A stretch of 64,000 bases of DNA from Lepas anatifera (Eukaryota; Arthropoda; Thecostraca; Lepadidae). The notes below the pieces were generated by a model. The model made no database searches and was not told the DNA's origin. It saw only the letters and a program-made list of their open reading frames with translations. Where the stretch lies: NCBI GenBank assembly GCA_034440635.1, contig JAOTON010000333.1, positions 806,001 through 870,000 of the forward strand. The letters are read 5' to 3'. Both the position numbers and the translations under genes were made by a program. Shown piece after piece: positions 25,969 through 37,617 of the stretch (positions are counted from its first letter, which is position 1; the number at the start of each line of letters is the position of its first letter).

Positions 25969-28900
25969 ATGCGCGTCGCGGTGCGTGTTCTGCTGCTGCT
26001 CCTCGCCACCTCGGGTAAGTGGCCCCGTCGTGACCCAGATTCGCCATCAATGAGCCGCAGCGCATCCTGCTGGTCTCCGCTAGCCATCTAGGTCAGAGAG
26101 AAGCCGGACAGCGGCGGTGGCCACGTTTTTCCTGGCGCGGTGCGTGTGTGCGTGTGGGGAGTGCGCCAGTGGCCGGTTGTGTGCAGCCGGTGTGATCCGG
26201 CTGGGTGACGTATGGTCATCAGCTAGCGCTCACTCGTCAGACGGGCGCAGCAGCAGCTGAGAATTTGTCAGGAAACTGGTTTGTTGCAGTCGCCGTCAGA
26301 TAAAGATCAGACCGAGCTCAGGAGGTGCCCGGACTCTCAGTTGCGAGATATAGCCGTTTACCGGCGCCGAAGCAACGGGTTTGCACCCATTTTTCCCGCT
26401 CGAGTGCAGTCGGTAGCTGCCACGCATTTGAAGCGGCCGCATCTTTGCGTGTTGGAATGGCAGCTTGGCTGGTGGATTATCCCAGCCCAGCTGAGTCGGT
26501 CGAGTCTGAAATTGGACATGCTGTCGCGTGCTAAGCTGGTGCACGATCTGCTGAGACTCCGCAGAAAAATCGCCGAGTTACTGGGCTATATCAGATTGAG
26601 TTCTCTAGAAAAATGTCAAATGCTCTTCATATAAGCGAATATGAATAATCGGCATGTCGTGATAAAAAAGTTGTCTCAACCTACGCTACGAATAGCGGCC
26701 ACCTATTGCTATAATGATGTCCAGGATTAAATCGAATGATTCTTATTCAATCAACGAGAATAAGTCATGCCTCAATTGAGAAATTTTCCCATATCAAGAC
26801 AAGCAGATAGAGTCTTTTGTCTACACTCGCCCTCGCCTTTGCATGAGGCCAAAATAATAGGTGCTCTTGGAAAATGTCATCCTTGATACAGAATATGATT
26901 AAATATTCATATGTTCCAAGGAGACAAAATTATTCGGCACAAATCAAGCAATTAACTGGACTTTCAAACCTGATTACAGACTATTTTGAGCTAAGAAAAC
27001 GATTGAAAATTGTGTTGATGAGAAATTTTGTAAATGGTTGTCATTACGAATCCCCTAGATAGCATACGATTCATACAGGCATGTGCTTGAGGGTTATAGA
27101 ATATTCAAACTCTTCTTTGCTATGACTGAGACTTTCAGACTTTCTTTGTTATGGCTGAGAGTGAGAATGGAAGGGGGAGGCTCAAGCGCTTTTCCTGAAT
27201 TTAACTTCCGAGTTGAGTGCTAGGTCTACCAAATCAAAGCAGTTTGAGAATTGTTTGACGAGTTCCCAACCATATTAGTGTCAGTTCGATATAAGGATTA
27301 TCAGAGGTTATAGAAGTATCAGAATCAAGCACATTAACTTCAATCACACATTTTAATCAATAAGTCCTTCACGAGAGTGATTCAATAGTATTGATCACCA
27401 TTGCAACTTCCCTGTCAATTCAAGTCAAATGATATGCAACATAGCCATACTAGGTCAAGACAGGAGCTGCACTTTATCTAACGCCAGTTTGACGTCACTC
27501 TATAGTCTGGCAACATATGCTATATAGAAAAAGACTCTCAGTGATCTGAATGATATATGGAACCGCAAAATACAGGTTTTACCCCACTTAAAACAAAATA
27601 TGAGTGAATAGATTTAGACGGCGTAGGTGAACTCGGTTGAATTCTGCATTGCTCTGTCCAAAGACCATAAATCATCCCAAAAATGTCCCCAGGAGCTGAT
27701 ACGGAAAACAGGAAGCTAATATGATATACATTTGGAGATAATTCTGCATTCAGACGGGCGGCCTTCAGCACCTTCACAGCGTGAGGCACCATTTTTGCGG
27801 CTCCAAACGATAAGGCTGTCGGCATCACCTTCCTTACATTTAAATTTAGGCTGATTCACCTTTCTTGTGATCAGACTCAGCGTGACTCAAGTCTAAAAAT
27901 TATACAAGAAGATACAAAAAGAGTCAGCTGCCATTAATATACCTGACTAGCTGCAGCTCGCAGCAGCCTGTGCTGTTCTGTCGTTCTTCTGGATATGACA
28001 TCAACGTGGATGAGCTGGGCTGGTATTGGTTTCCAGGGCAGTAATGAAGCAGGGGTTCTGCCTCCCTAAGGCTGTAGCCAGGTCATATTGCAGGTCCCCG
28101 GTAAAAATCCATTGGAAAGGTCCTGCCTCTGAACCAATGTATAAGCATGCAAGTAAACAAAGGGGAATTGAATAAAACCAGATTAGCAGCTCTCCAGCTT
28201 TATAGCTGAATTCCTTTTCAACCCACAACCATTTGGGGCTAGAAGCAAACACCAAATCACCTCTTCTTCAATTCGATTCATCGAGTTGCATCCCAAACAC
28301 GTCACGTGATTGAAGAGCATCCTGGTACTGAGACTTTCTCTGACCTTGTTTTCAATCTGGTCGCAGTCAAGCACCTGAAATAAACATCCGGTACGTGCTG
28401 TGTAAACCTGAATCAGTAAAGCAGAAAATGTGTACTCCATTAGCTGCACCTGTTGCGCATTTCTTTAAATATAACTGGCCAATATTGTGTTAGAGTGTGC
28501 CCCAATGTTGACTTTCTAACTGACTACCCCGTGCAGGCAGCTGATTCGCTATCCGATGACCTGACCTGTTCTTGCTCGCGGCGCCCACAGCGCAGGCGGA
28601 CCGGTTCAAGCGGCAGGCCGAAGAGCCCTCCGAAGAGGAGACTATCAAGGCGCTGTGCGCCGACAAGGGTCCCGGCCAGTGGTTCCGACTCAACACCTGG
28701 GTCGGAGAACTGCAAGGAGGTTGTGCAGTGCACCTCTGCCGTAAGTATATGGTGTCACTAGACTGCTCTGACCGATTCCAAACTGTTAATTCCCCTCCTG
28801 TCGCTATCGGCTTTCATCTTCACTAAGTGGCGGATAGAGAGTTTAAGCATGACATTAGTCCGAGCCGCTCCCACCGCTGATGGCTGTTCTGTGGTGAGCT

Positions 28901-31900
28901 TTACGTTGAGCGACAGGGGATACATGTGGTGTGTCGGGGCCGCAGCCGCCGGCTGTGGGCAGCCTTGGTGCTGCGGCCCCGCCCGGCCTGGGTAAAAGTG
29001 TCTCGCGGCCGGCGCCGGCGCCGGTGGCGGTGGCGGTGGCGAAAGGCGGGGCGCGCCGTCGCCGCGGCACGGCGCCAGGTGTGGGAGAGCTCCAGCAGGA
29101 GAGGGCAGAGCTGGGAGAGCGGCGCCGGCGTCACTGGACCGTGGCCGGCGCGGCGGCGGCGGCGCTGTCATGACCTCTGGACCTGGTTCTCCGGCGGCTG
29201 GCGGCATCAGTGACGGCCCACTGAAACAATAGCCGGACAGGCACCAGGCCGCCGGAAATGTCATTGACCCACTGAAGGCCGGAAACGGGCCGCAGGTGAC
29301 CCGCACCAGGCTGCTCGAGCATGGAACAGGGCAGGCATTTGTACACCAAAAGTGTTGCGGGTTTATTGGCTAATACTGCTGCCGACCGATGTGAGCCATG
29401 CTGGAGCCCAGTGTTAAAAATAGTAGGATGCTTCGCAAGGATGCGCAGAAAACCGGTAAATTACCTAATCAGTTGAATAACCCAGTTGGAGAAGAAATAC
29501 CTTCAACACAGGTTTATTTTTTAGAGGAAGGAAGGGTGGGGCCGTCCACTGGAGTTGAGTGGTTTCAGTCCACCATCAGTGTCCAATGCCACATCTGGTA
29601 ATTACTGAGAAGTGCTCCCCTCCCGTTCCCGCGTGGCTGGCTATGTAACATAAGAAACCAATGGTTTTTGTAACATGAATGACACAGAATCATCCAGCTC
29701 CAATATTGATCGTGATGGGATGGTCCCCGTTTCCCCTCAGCCGCTATGAAATTCACTTCTTCCCCGAACAAAACTGTTTTCTGTTTAAAAAATGCGTTTA
29801 ACGAAAGGGCGTAATATACCAGGACTTCATAGGCCATCACCTTTCCAACCGAGCACGTTTCGAAAACGAGCGAGAATTGTATGAGTTCTAAACCTTATTG
29901 TTAAGGCTGATCCCCATTGTTGTGTATTCATTCGCAGCAGGGCAATATAAAAATAAGTAGTAACAGGTACTTAACATTCAAACATTATTCGCCACTACCA
30001 TTTTTGTTTTCCTCAATGCTAGCCGTCTTTCTCCCCAACTATTCGTTTACCCTCACCAACGCATGATCTGTGTCCCCAGGGTCTTCAGCAGATCAGATGT
30101 CCCCAAGGACTGAACTTTGACGTGGTCAAGCAGTCGTGTGACTGGAAGGCCGCCGTCGGTAACTGCAACCTGAAGCAGCAGCCGATCCGGGTCAAGCCTC
30201 TGCTGGTCACCGACGAGCCCATCTGTAACGCCGACGGCGAGCTCGCCTGCGGAGACCAGACGTGCATCAACCGCCTGCTCTTCTGCGACGGAAACGCCGA
30301 CTGCAACGACGGCTCCGACGAAAACGCTTGCGGTAAGCTATTTACAATAGTTTTTGCATATTTATCCAGCTGAAACTGGCGTATTACTATGCTTAAGCGT
30401 AGCTCCCGCAACGGTAGGCTGGTATTCACTGAGTACACTGTAGACCGGTGAAGATCTCTGACCGATCTCTGATCTCGCCAATAAAGTTAGACAAAATCTC
30501 GAGGAATGGGAGGTTTGCATACTTCCATAACTGTGACAGGTGCATCTTGTGAGGCAAATAAGCCCATCAATGCGGTGCCGTGGAACAATCTGGCATCTAC
30601 TCTACGCATTCTAAGCCTTGAGGATATCCACCTCCTTTTCCGTAAGACTCCATAAGCCATTTTCTTTTGGGGATCATTCCTTGTCTCGGGATGAAAATCA
30701 GACTCCATTGTGGGAAAATGAATACATTTTCTCTCCTCTGGACAGTAAGGTCACTGCTTCAGTAATTAACAAGACATTTTGGTTCAAATAAGGGCTTCTG
30801 GAAATCTACCAGAGATGCAAAACACAGCCCGATAAAACGCAATTTCTCATTGTTGGAGAAACTTTTGAACCAAATGGCTTGCTCTAAAGACCTTGTTTTT
30901 ACCAAAAACAAGCGCATACACCTCAGAGATGCAGTGCAAGACGTGATATAAAGAGCAGATAGGATGACAGACAACATTTAAGGCCTATTCTCAATTTTAT
31001 TTATTCACAAAAAGACGGTCATGTCCATAAATCTAGCAATGACGTGACGAACAATCAAAATAGGTAAAGCACTAAAAAAATTAAGCCGGCATTGTCTTCC
31101 GATACCATAGTCCTGTCATTAAATATTAGAAAAAGGAAAGGCGGCAGGGCAGCCACTAGGGGTGCTGATTAGTGGATGTCACATAAGAAAGTCTCTCGTC
31201 TGTTGCAGGCCCTGATGAAGACCCGAACCGGGCACCACCCTGCGATGTGGACACCTGCCAGCTGCCTAACTGCTTCTGCTCCGAAGACGGAACCACCATT
31301 CCGGGAGACCTGAACCCGGAGGATGTACCGCAGATGGTGATGATCACCTTCAACGGAGCTATCAACAACAACAACATCGACCTGTTTGACGACCTGTTCG
31401 GTAACGAGCGGGTCAATCCCAATGGATGCCCCATTAAGGGAACCTTCTTCGTATCACACAAATACACTAACTACACGGCTGTCCAAGATTTGCAAAACAG
31501 AGGCCACGAGATCGCCGTCTTCTCCATATCGCAGAATGATACACAAGACTTCTGGACCAACGCTACCACCAATGACTGGACCAAGGAGATGGGTGGACAG
31601 AGATTCATCATCGAGAAATTCGCAAGCATCACCGACAACTCTGTGGTTGGCATGAGGACCCCGTACCTGAGGGTTGGAGGGAACAACCAGTTCATCATGA
31701 TGGACAAGCAGAAGTTCTTGTACGACTCCACCATCACGGCGCCTTTGAACCCCATTCCCATCTGGCCGTACACCCTGCTGAACAAGATGCCGCACACATG
31801 TCACGGCAACGTACAGCGGTGTCCCACACGTGCTTTCCCCGTCTGGGAGATGGTGATGAACGAGCTGGACCGCCGAGAGGACCCAACAATTGATGAGGAT

Positions 31901-32359
31901 CTTCCTGGTTGTGCCCAAGTGGATTCCTGCTCCAATCTGCGCACAGGCGAACAGTTCTACAAATTCCTCAACACCAACTTTGACCGGCACTATAACACAA
32001 ACCGGGCGCCTCTTGCACTTAACTTCCACTCTGCATGGCTCAAGAAGGACGACTTCTTGGACTATCTCCTCTACTGGATCGACGAGATCCAGGCTACCTT
32101 CCCAGACGTTTACTTCGTCACAATGACACAGGTGATTGAATGGATCCAGAAACCCTTAACTACTTCTCTCACACAAGACTTCGAAGCGTGGAAGACCAAG
32201 TGTGATGCACCTCTCGAGTTCTTCTGCTCGAAGCCAGGCGGAAACGACTGCGCCCTGCACGCGGATGAGGTCCCGGGCACCTTCAACATGCAGACTTGCC
32301 AACGCTGTCCCAGCAACTTCCCATGGCTGAACGATCCTTTGGGAGAGGGCTTCCAGTAG
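25969..32359 (+). CDS. Chitin deacetylase-family protein (CBM14 + LDLa + CE4), four exons, catalytic residues replaced
   Basis: Exons: 25969-26014, 28591-28740, 30080-30332, 31209-32359, all with GT/AG borders (donors GTAAGT, GTAAGT, GTAAGC). The product is about 532 residues, the usual length for Serpentine/Vermiform-type proteins of the extracellular cuticle. A signal peptide (MRVAVRVLLLLLATSA) leads to a dibasic FKRQ. The CBM14 chitin-binding domain has six Cys (about 38-94). LDLa covers C114-C149 with the acidic DGSDE. The CE4 domain fills exon 4, but motif 1 is TFNGA (196-200) rather than TFDD, and motif 2 is F254-S-I-S-Q258 rather than HxxxH. RTPY (299-302), D322-S-T and H423 in LNFHSAWL remain. 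It probably binds chitin without deacetylating it. Exon 2 contains a frame disagreement near 28685-28712. Overall text is closest, from memory, to group I (Vermiform-like) proteins. Confidence 0.9.
26015..28590 (+). other. Intron 1 of the deacetylase gene
   Basis: Donor G|GTAAGT at 26015, acceptor GCGCCCACAG ending at 28590, phase 1. About 2.6 kb. The first 600 bp are GC-richer and include a CAG-rich segment near 26230-26280; the rest is AT-rich with a patch resembling the AGGTCA repeats near 27420-27480. No independent gene seen. Confidence 0.85.
28741..30079 (+). other. Intron 2 of the deacetylase gene, with a GC-rich CpG-dense core
   Basis: Donor GTAAGT at 28741, acceptor TGTCCCCAG ending at 30079, phase 0 in the conserved frame. 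About 28,920-29,330 is strongly GC- and CpG-rich (GGCGCCGGCGCCGG, then GGTGGCGGTGGCGG). Long open frames here on both strands follow from the base composition. I see no exon-like conservation. Confidence 0.8.
30333..31208 (+). other. Intron 3 of the deacetylase gene
   Basis: Donor GTAAGC at 30333, acceptor CTGTTGCAG ending at 31208, phase 1, splitting a Gly codon between the LDLa domain (ENACG) and the linker PDEDPNRAPPCD. AT-rich, no repeats with defined ends. Confidence 0.85.
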
Positions 32360-32725
32360 GCAATCGGCTGTAGTTCGGTAGGCATCGTTACTCCATCTCG
32401 TGAAGAACAGCGTCGGCCCGGCGCCGCTCGCCGCGGGCGGCGGCCATTGTTGTTGAGGCGGCTGGTGCGCGCGTGTGCCGGCCAGGACGTGACCTGGTCA
32501 CGTCCTGCGTCTCTGCAGAGTCTTCCGGCGCCGCGCTGGCTTTGTTATTGTCCGTTGTTGCCGAGTACAAACTGGCAGGGGCCAAGAGGCTCACTCGGCA
32601 GCGCGCTGTTCTCCTCAGGGGCGCTGGTGCGCGCCCGAACGTGATTCCCTATACATACATATACTGTATATATTACCATGACTGTGCTGAACACTCGACG
32701 ACCAATAAAGAATGGAACAGTAGCC
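32360..32725 (+). terminator. 3' UTR and poly(A) signal of the deacetylase gene
   Basis: After TAG at 32357-32359 a GC-rich 3' UTR of about 350 bases ends at AATAAA (32704-32709). At 32483-32507, CAGGACGTGACC and GGTCACGTCCTG form a perfect 12-bp inverted repeat around a single T. The cleavage site is predicted 15-20 bases after AATAAA. Confidence 0.65.
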
Positions 32726-32862
32726 TGAGTTTAATGCTGTTAGTGAAACATTTGGTTATTAAATTTTCTTCCTTTTCTAGAGATTTCATGGCTGAAGATT
32801 GGAGCTGTTTTTCATCATGAACACATAAAGCAACATTATGATTGAATCCCAAGTCATTGGGG

Positions 32863-32965
32863 ACGCAATGCTGTAGTGGTTAGGGAGCTCGCTTGCGACG
32901 CAGCCTACCCGGGTTCAAGGCCCAGCGGGTTTCCTGAGTAGGGAGCTACCTGGTTCCAGAGAATA
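32863..32965 (+). mobile_element. tRNA-derived SINE head, truncated
   Basis: GCTGTAGTGGTTAGGGAGCTCGC (A-box region) and CGGGTTCAAGGCCCAGCGGG (B-box region), then TTTCCTGAGTAGGGAGCTACC as in the copy at 6443. The GGCGACGCCATAT tail is missing, so this copy is truncated at its 3' side. Confidence 0.65.
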
Positions 32966-35130
32966 GTTGTGGTTCATTAAAACGTTTCCAAGACAGCGCA
33001 CTTATATTATGGGAAGACCAACTTGGATCAGGAGGGTGCAATCAAGTGGCTTGGCCTGTATCATCTGCCCTGCATACATCTGAGAAGCAACAAAGTTACC
33101 GTCAGGCTTTTTGGTTTCATGAAAGTTAAAAATATGTAATAGATTTCTGAAAATTGTTTTTCCATCAGAAAGTCCGACCGTCGATTTACAAGGGAGTACG
33201 CCTAAAAATTACCTTCATGGTATAGGAGTTAATGGCTCGAAGATTTTTAAAAGGGATAATACTTGGATGACAGATATCTACCCATATTGATCCGTGTCCC
33301 CGAGGATTATCCAACCCCATGAATCGTAAACACTTTACTTTCATCTTAACTTGCAATCTCATGTGCACCGTCTACCTTAATCGTAAATAACTAGGCTCAG
33401 AGTAACCGAACAGAAAAACTTACAATATTAAGAAAAAACATGAAAATCAACCTTACCACCACGGCAACACAAATTATGAAGCTAACGAAGTTGATATAAT
33501 CGACAAAATTGTAGAATGTTTAAGTGAATATCTTACGGCATTCAAGTAATATCCCGAGGTAAAAACCCGAGCATTGCACAATGTCCAAAACACATCACTT
33601 TGAAAGTAAGAAAACTGTGGGAACTATAAAATGTGCTGCGAAAATATCCGGCTCCAAAATATTCAAAATGGTAAATATTGCATTACATAGTAACACATTA
33701 TGGTATAAAAACCACAAGTATGACGAAAAAATTAATCGAATCAATAGTTGGAAAAATATACCTGGGAAGGGGAAGGCGCCGTAGCCACCACGAGCATCGA
33801 GCCAAATCAATCATATATTACCTTGTAAACGCCCCTTAGGTCCTGTAGCGAAATTTATCGACGAGAAAAGTGTATGCTGTTTTACTCTTACTCGGGTTGG
33901 ACTACATACCAAATCTAGCGTGGTTACCAACTTAAAAACTTTGGACAGGTCCTGCAAGGGGGACGTTTTCATTTCGAGTTGGGATGTAATCGGATTTTTC
34001 TTTGTTTTCTTTTTTTGCTGCGCACATATCTTCTGAACGTTTGCGGATACGACAACTCAACTTGGTAAGCCTACTAATGATAGGAAGTGCAGCACAGACC
34101 TTCAATTTGTTTTTGTCTATGGCTTCCTCAATGTGTCAGGCATGAAGTCACCTTCTGGCGCCTTCTGGCGACATTTCCCATCACTGAAGAAGACCAAGGT
34201 CATTTGAAGCCAATGATTCTCTTCTTTCTGTTCGACTGAGTTCAAAATAAATGCATGGCTCTTGTACATGTGTAAGCAAGCAAGCAATTATAACAAGGTG
34301 TAATCTTCACTGGTCTTTTAAAAACGCAAATGCAAAACAGAAGAGATGTATTAACTTGGGAAGATGCCCAGTGCACGTTGCACCCTGCAGCTGTTCCCAT
34401 GTCCCAGTTTCGCCCATGCTTCGCGCCCCATGTCTCCATATTTATTTCCGGGGTCACAGAAGAGCAGCACCATCTCTCGGTGGCACAGCTAACCTAGAGC
34501 TGGATGTGTGAGTCAGTGTCTGTTTGTCAGGTTGCACACGGAGCCTCCCGCTCCAATCACACATTGATAACGAGTTTTTTTGGAACGCGACTGGCGCCGA
34601 CATCCGCACGATCTTTGACGCTATCAGACACTCTCACTTTATTGGTCCGGTGGAGTGGAGTCAGTCCGTGGCGGAGCGTACTCGCGTGTCTACTATCGCA
34701 ACGGGCACATCGTGCGCCCTTCAGATTACCGCTATACCGCTTAACGTAATGCATTGACCAAACCTAAGCTTCAATTTTATACAGCCCATTTAATCCAGAG
34801 AATAATCACCATATCAACTGATGCAATTTCATCACCACGACAAAACAGCTGGCAATTTGTATTTAAAAAATATTCGAACTTGATCTCGTTTTTGCAAAGG
34901 TTTTTTTTGCATGACCTGATCATTTTTTTGCAATATCAATCATGGACGCATGTAATGCAAGGCAAGCTCATTGGAATACATTTGCATAAATAAGTTGCAC
35001 GGTTGAAAAGCAGGATCGCCTTTTTCCCAAGCCTTTTTTCCATGTCCCTTTATTATATTTTCCTACTTTCTCCACCCTGAACGGATTAGAGCACACTAAG
35101 ATACAATCTAACTAGGATATTTGCCGACCC
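32966..35130. other. No recognisable feature
   Basis: About 2.2 kb, AT-rich. Short open frames only (none above about 90 codons), no repeat with defined ends. A CAAGCAAGCAAGCAA tract lies near 34272. Confidence 0.45.
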
Positions 35131-35440
35131 CCTAAATAATTTCACCCTAAAGGGACGCCTGGAAGACGAGAATGTTTTCAGCTGAGTTTGGAATCAGCGG
35201 AGATAGACACAATGATAAGCAGCATTGCTTCTCCATTTCAGAGCTGCAATAGCCATCCGACGCCCCCAAAATACTTATTTGACACCCCTAAAGGAAGCAC
35301 GGCATCTTAAGAGTCAGTTGACTCCTATCAAATACAAGAGTCGAGGAGTCAGTTTACGCCTCTAATTGACTCTGCCAACACCCTTTGTGGTATCATTAGA
35401 AGAGCCGACTCCATTAGATGCACCCTTCTGATTCGATCTT
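35131..35440. repeat. GAGTCA-rich dispersed repeat, possible end of a DNA element
   Basis: CACCCTAAAGGGACGCC, then several GAGTCA/TGACTC words (AGAGTCAGTTGACTCC, GAGGAGTCAG, AATTGACTCTGCC). A related stretch with the mirror-image end (GTGAGTCTTTTTAGGGTGTAAA) lies at about 39340-39602. Whether these are two ends of one element or two relics is unclear. Confidence 0.4.
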
Positions 35441-36217
35441 ATTGCTGGGTCAGTTGTTCATATGTTGACGTTCGAGCTGTTTTATCTCATAATTTCCAAT
35501 GTAGGACACCAACTGACTCACAAGGCACGTCATCCAGTAAAAAAATAAAAGTAATGAGCACATCCATTCTGATTAATTTTTAACAACAGCGAAGCCCTGA
35601 AACGTGCCTCACGAAGCTCGGAGCATGATAAGAGTACTCGACCCTTATCTGAGGGATTTAGTCCCCAAACATTTCAGAAAATGCGATAATTGTGACTAGG
35701 TAAGTTCCGAAGGGTCACCGAGATGAGACAGCTATTGAGATAACATTACTTTTGCATCTGCATCCGTGCATCTGCGCGGAAAAATGAGAACGCTGGTGAG
35801 GAAACCTGTTATAACAGGCATGGGAACAAAATGATCGGATCCGTAGGCTCAGACATCGCAATATCAGACTGTCAGAAGAGACGCCGTTTTACTTACTTCG
35901 TTTGTCATAGGCTTCTAACGATACGATAGCAATAGGTGACAGATAAACGTCAGATATCTCAGCATCGCCTGGATTCGTTTCGTAACCACCATCACTTGGG
36001 AGTCCGATCAGACCCCTGAGATCTCCGAAACGGGAGCTGGTACGGGAAAAATAAAGATGGTGCTCATAGTATTCTACCGTCTTCTACTTTGGAGCCAGGC
36101 TTTAACCATACCAATTGACCGATGACGTCCCAGGAGGAGTTGGTCTGTTGTCCCGACCTGTTGGCCTACAGGTCAAGTTCAGGTCAATTCAGAAAATTCC
36201 CTATGACTCGGCAACCA

Positions 36218-36666
36218 TTAAAGGGAATGTGGCACCTTGGTCGAATCCTGGAATTTAGTGAAATTAGGCGTACTTTTGGCCACAAATAATGAAACCACTC
36301 ATTATTTCTCTGAAAAATGTACAATAAGCTCAATATTTTGTTTTTAAAAATACTCCTCTAAAAAAAATATCAGTCTGTGGATGATGTCACGATCTGGCAA
36401 CCACTACCATACTTGAAACGCTTCAAAGGCTTCGATTGGCTGATGCCCATCGTGACGTCAGCATATGTCGTCACACCAGCAGCTCACAACCATAGCCGCC
36501 CGGCGACGGGCTGATGAGGGGGCTGGTGTCAGGTAGGTTTTAGTTTTTCTACGGAAATATCGAGTTCCAAGACAAATGAAATATGGAATACCGGGTTTTC
36601 CGACTTGCTTTACAACTTGGCTATCTCAGCTAAAATCACGTTGTGAAGGTGCCACATTCCCTTTAA
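36218..36666 (+). mobile_element. TTAA-ended MITE, family Z2
   Basis: TTAAAGGGAATGTGGCACCT on the left and AGGTGCCACATTCCCTTTAA on the right are exact reverse complements. 449 bp, non-coding, TTAA at both edges. The tip resembles Z1 only in TTAAAGGGA. Confidence 0.85.
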
Positions 36667-36719
36667 GCGTAGAACATAGCCAAAGCACTGCATATATTTT
36701 ACTTGACACACGAATTCTA

Positions 36720-37215
36720 ATGATATTCAGTATGGTCTTGTTAGGTCAAATAGTGAACTTAAACTTAGGTCAAGGAAAAAATAATTTGCGATCATGTTGC
36801 ATACCATTCAAATTCGTCCATCATGCCTGTCACTCTTATATGAAATGCATTGCGGTAACATGCAACATACTTATTTTAAATCTTATAGGCACACATAAAC
36901 AAAAAATAACTACCATGAACTCTGATGACCTCCTTCTTTACTTGGCCTCAAAATGGTCGACAGCCTACCAATCGGCATTTGCAAAGGTTTTTGAAGGATG
37001 TTGAGAAACTGGATATAGTTCTTCCAAGAGCCGAGTTACATCCTGTTTTCTTTTTTGCTTTGTTGTACTTTTTGCCTTGTTTTAGAAGAACGAAATTTCC
37101 ATACATGGGTTTAGAAATGGCACATAATTCGTTGATCTGACCTGACCTGAAACGAATTTTAGCGACGAGTCTCTCATTCAAACTGGCTCAGAATCGTTTT
37201 TTATTCGAGTAGCTC
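36720..37215 (+). repeat. Diverged dispersed repeat, copy 1
   Basis: Shares an ordered set of words with 46740-47220: AGAGCCGAGTTACATCCTG versus GGAGCCGAGTTATATCCTG, GTTTTAGAAGAA in both, ACATGGGTTTAGAAATG versus ACATGGGCTTAGAAATG, then CCTGACCTG. No coding potential seen. Confidence 0.55.
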
Positions 37216-37617
37216 CGATCAGACTCCACAGGTCCCTCTTCCCATCACAAGTCCTTATCTTGCAAAACCTGTAAGTTTTTCGGTAGCATGTTTTTCTACG
37301 CTGCTTGGGTGACTTCCGAGGCTTGAAACTCATTGTCTTCCTCCATGGACGTAGAGGGATTGTCCGTGGAAAGAGACAAGGACAGTTCTCAGACCCCTTT
37401 CCAATTCTGAGCTATGTTGCTAGCAAGGGGCAACCAAAGCATGTTTGTTTATACTTGTATGGATCTTCCAGATGTTGCGGAAATGAGCAAATCTGCGGTC
37501 GCTGGTCGTGGCCGCAGACTTTCAACCGCACATCGTCGAACTCCAAAACGCAGTTATCTCTTCTTCTTGTCGGCCTGAGACCTGAAGCATCAGTTGACCA
37601 GAAGTTACGACACCGTA

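Noticed and set aside
28453..28590. Alternative upstream coding in the ENCKEVVQC frame of exon 2
   Set aside because: That frame gives no signal peptide or Cys-containing CBM14 start and would skip the well-placed acceptor at 28590; the conserved N-terminal text is in the other frame.
28758..29306. 182-codon - strand open frame
   Set aside because: It lies in the GC-rich part of intron 2, antisense to the gene, low complexity (Pro/Ala/Arg), and open frames overlap it on both strands as expected from composition.
31454..32029. 191-codon - strand open frame
   Set aside because: Antisense shadow of the conserved CE4 exon.
34504..34757. Two overlapping open frames of about 80 codons
   Set aside because: Mutually overlapping, no family resemblance, no splice or promoter context.
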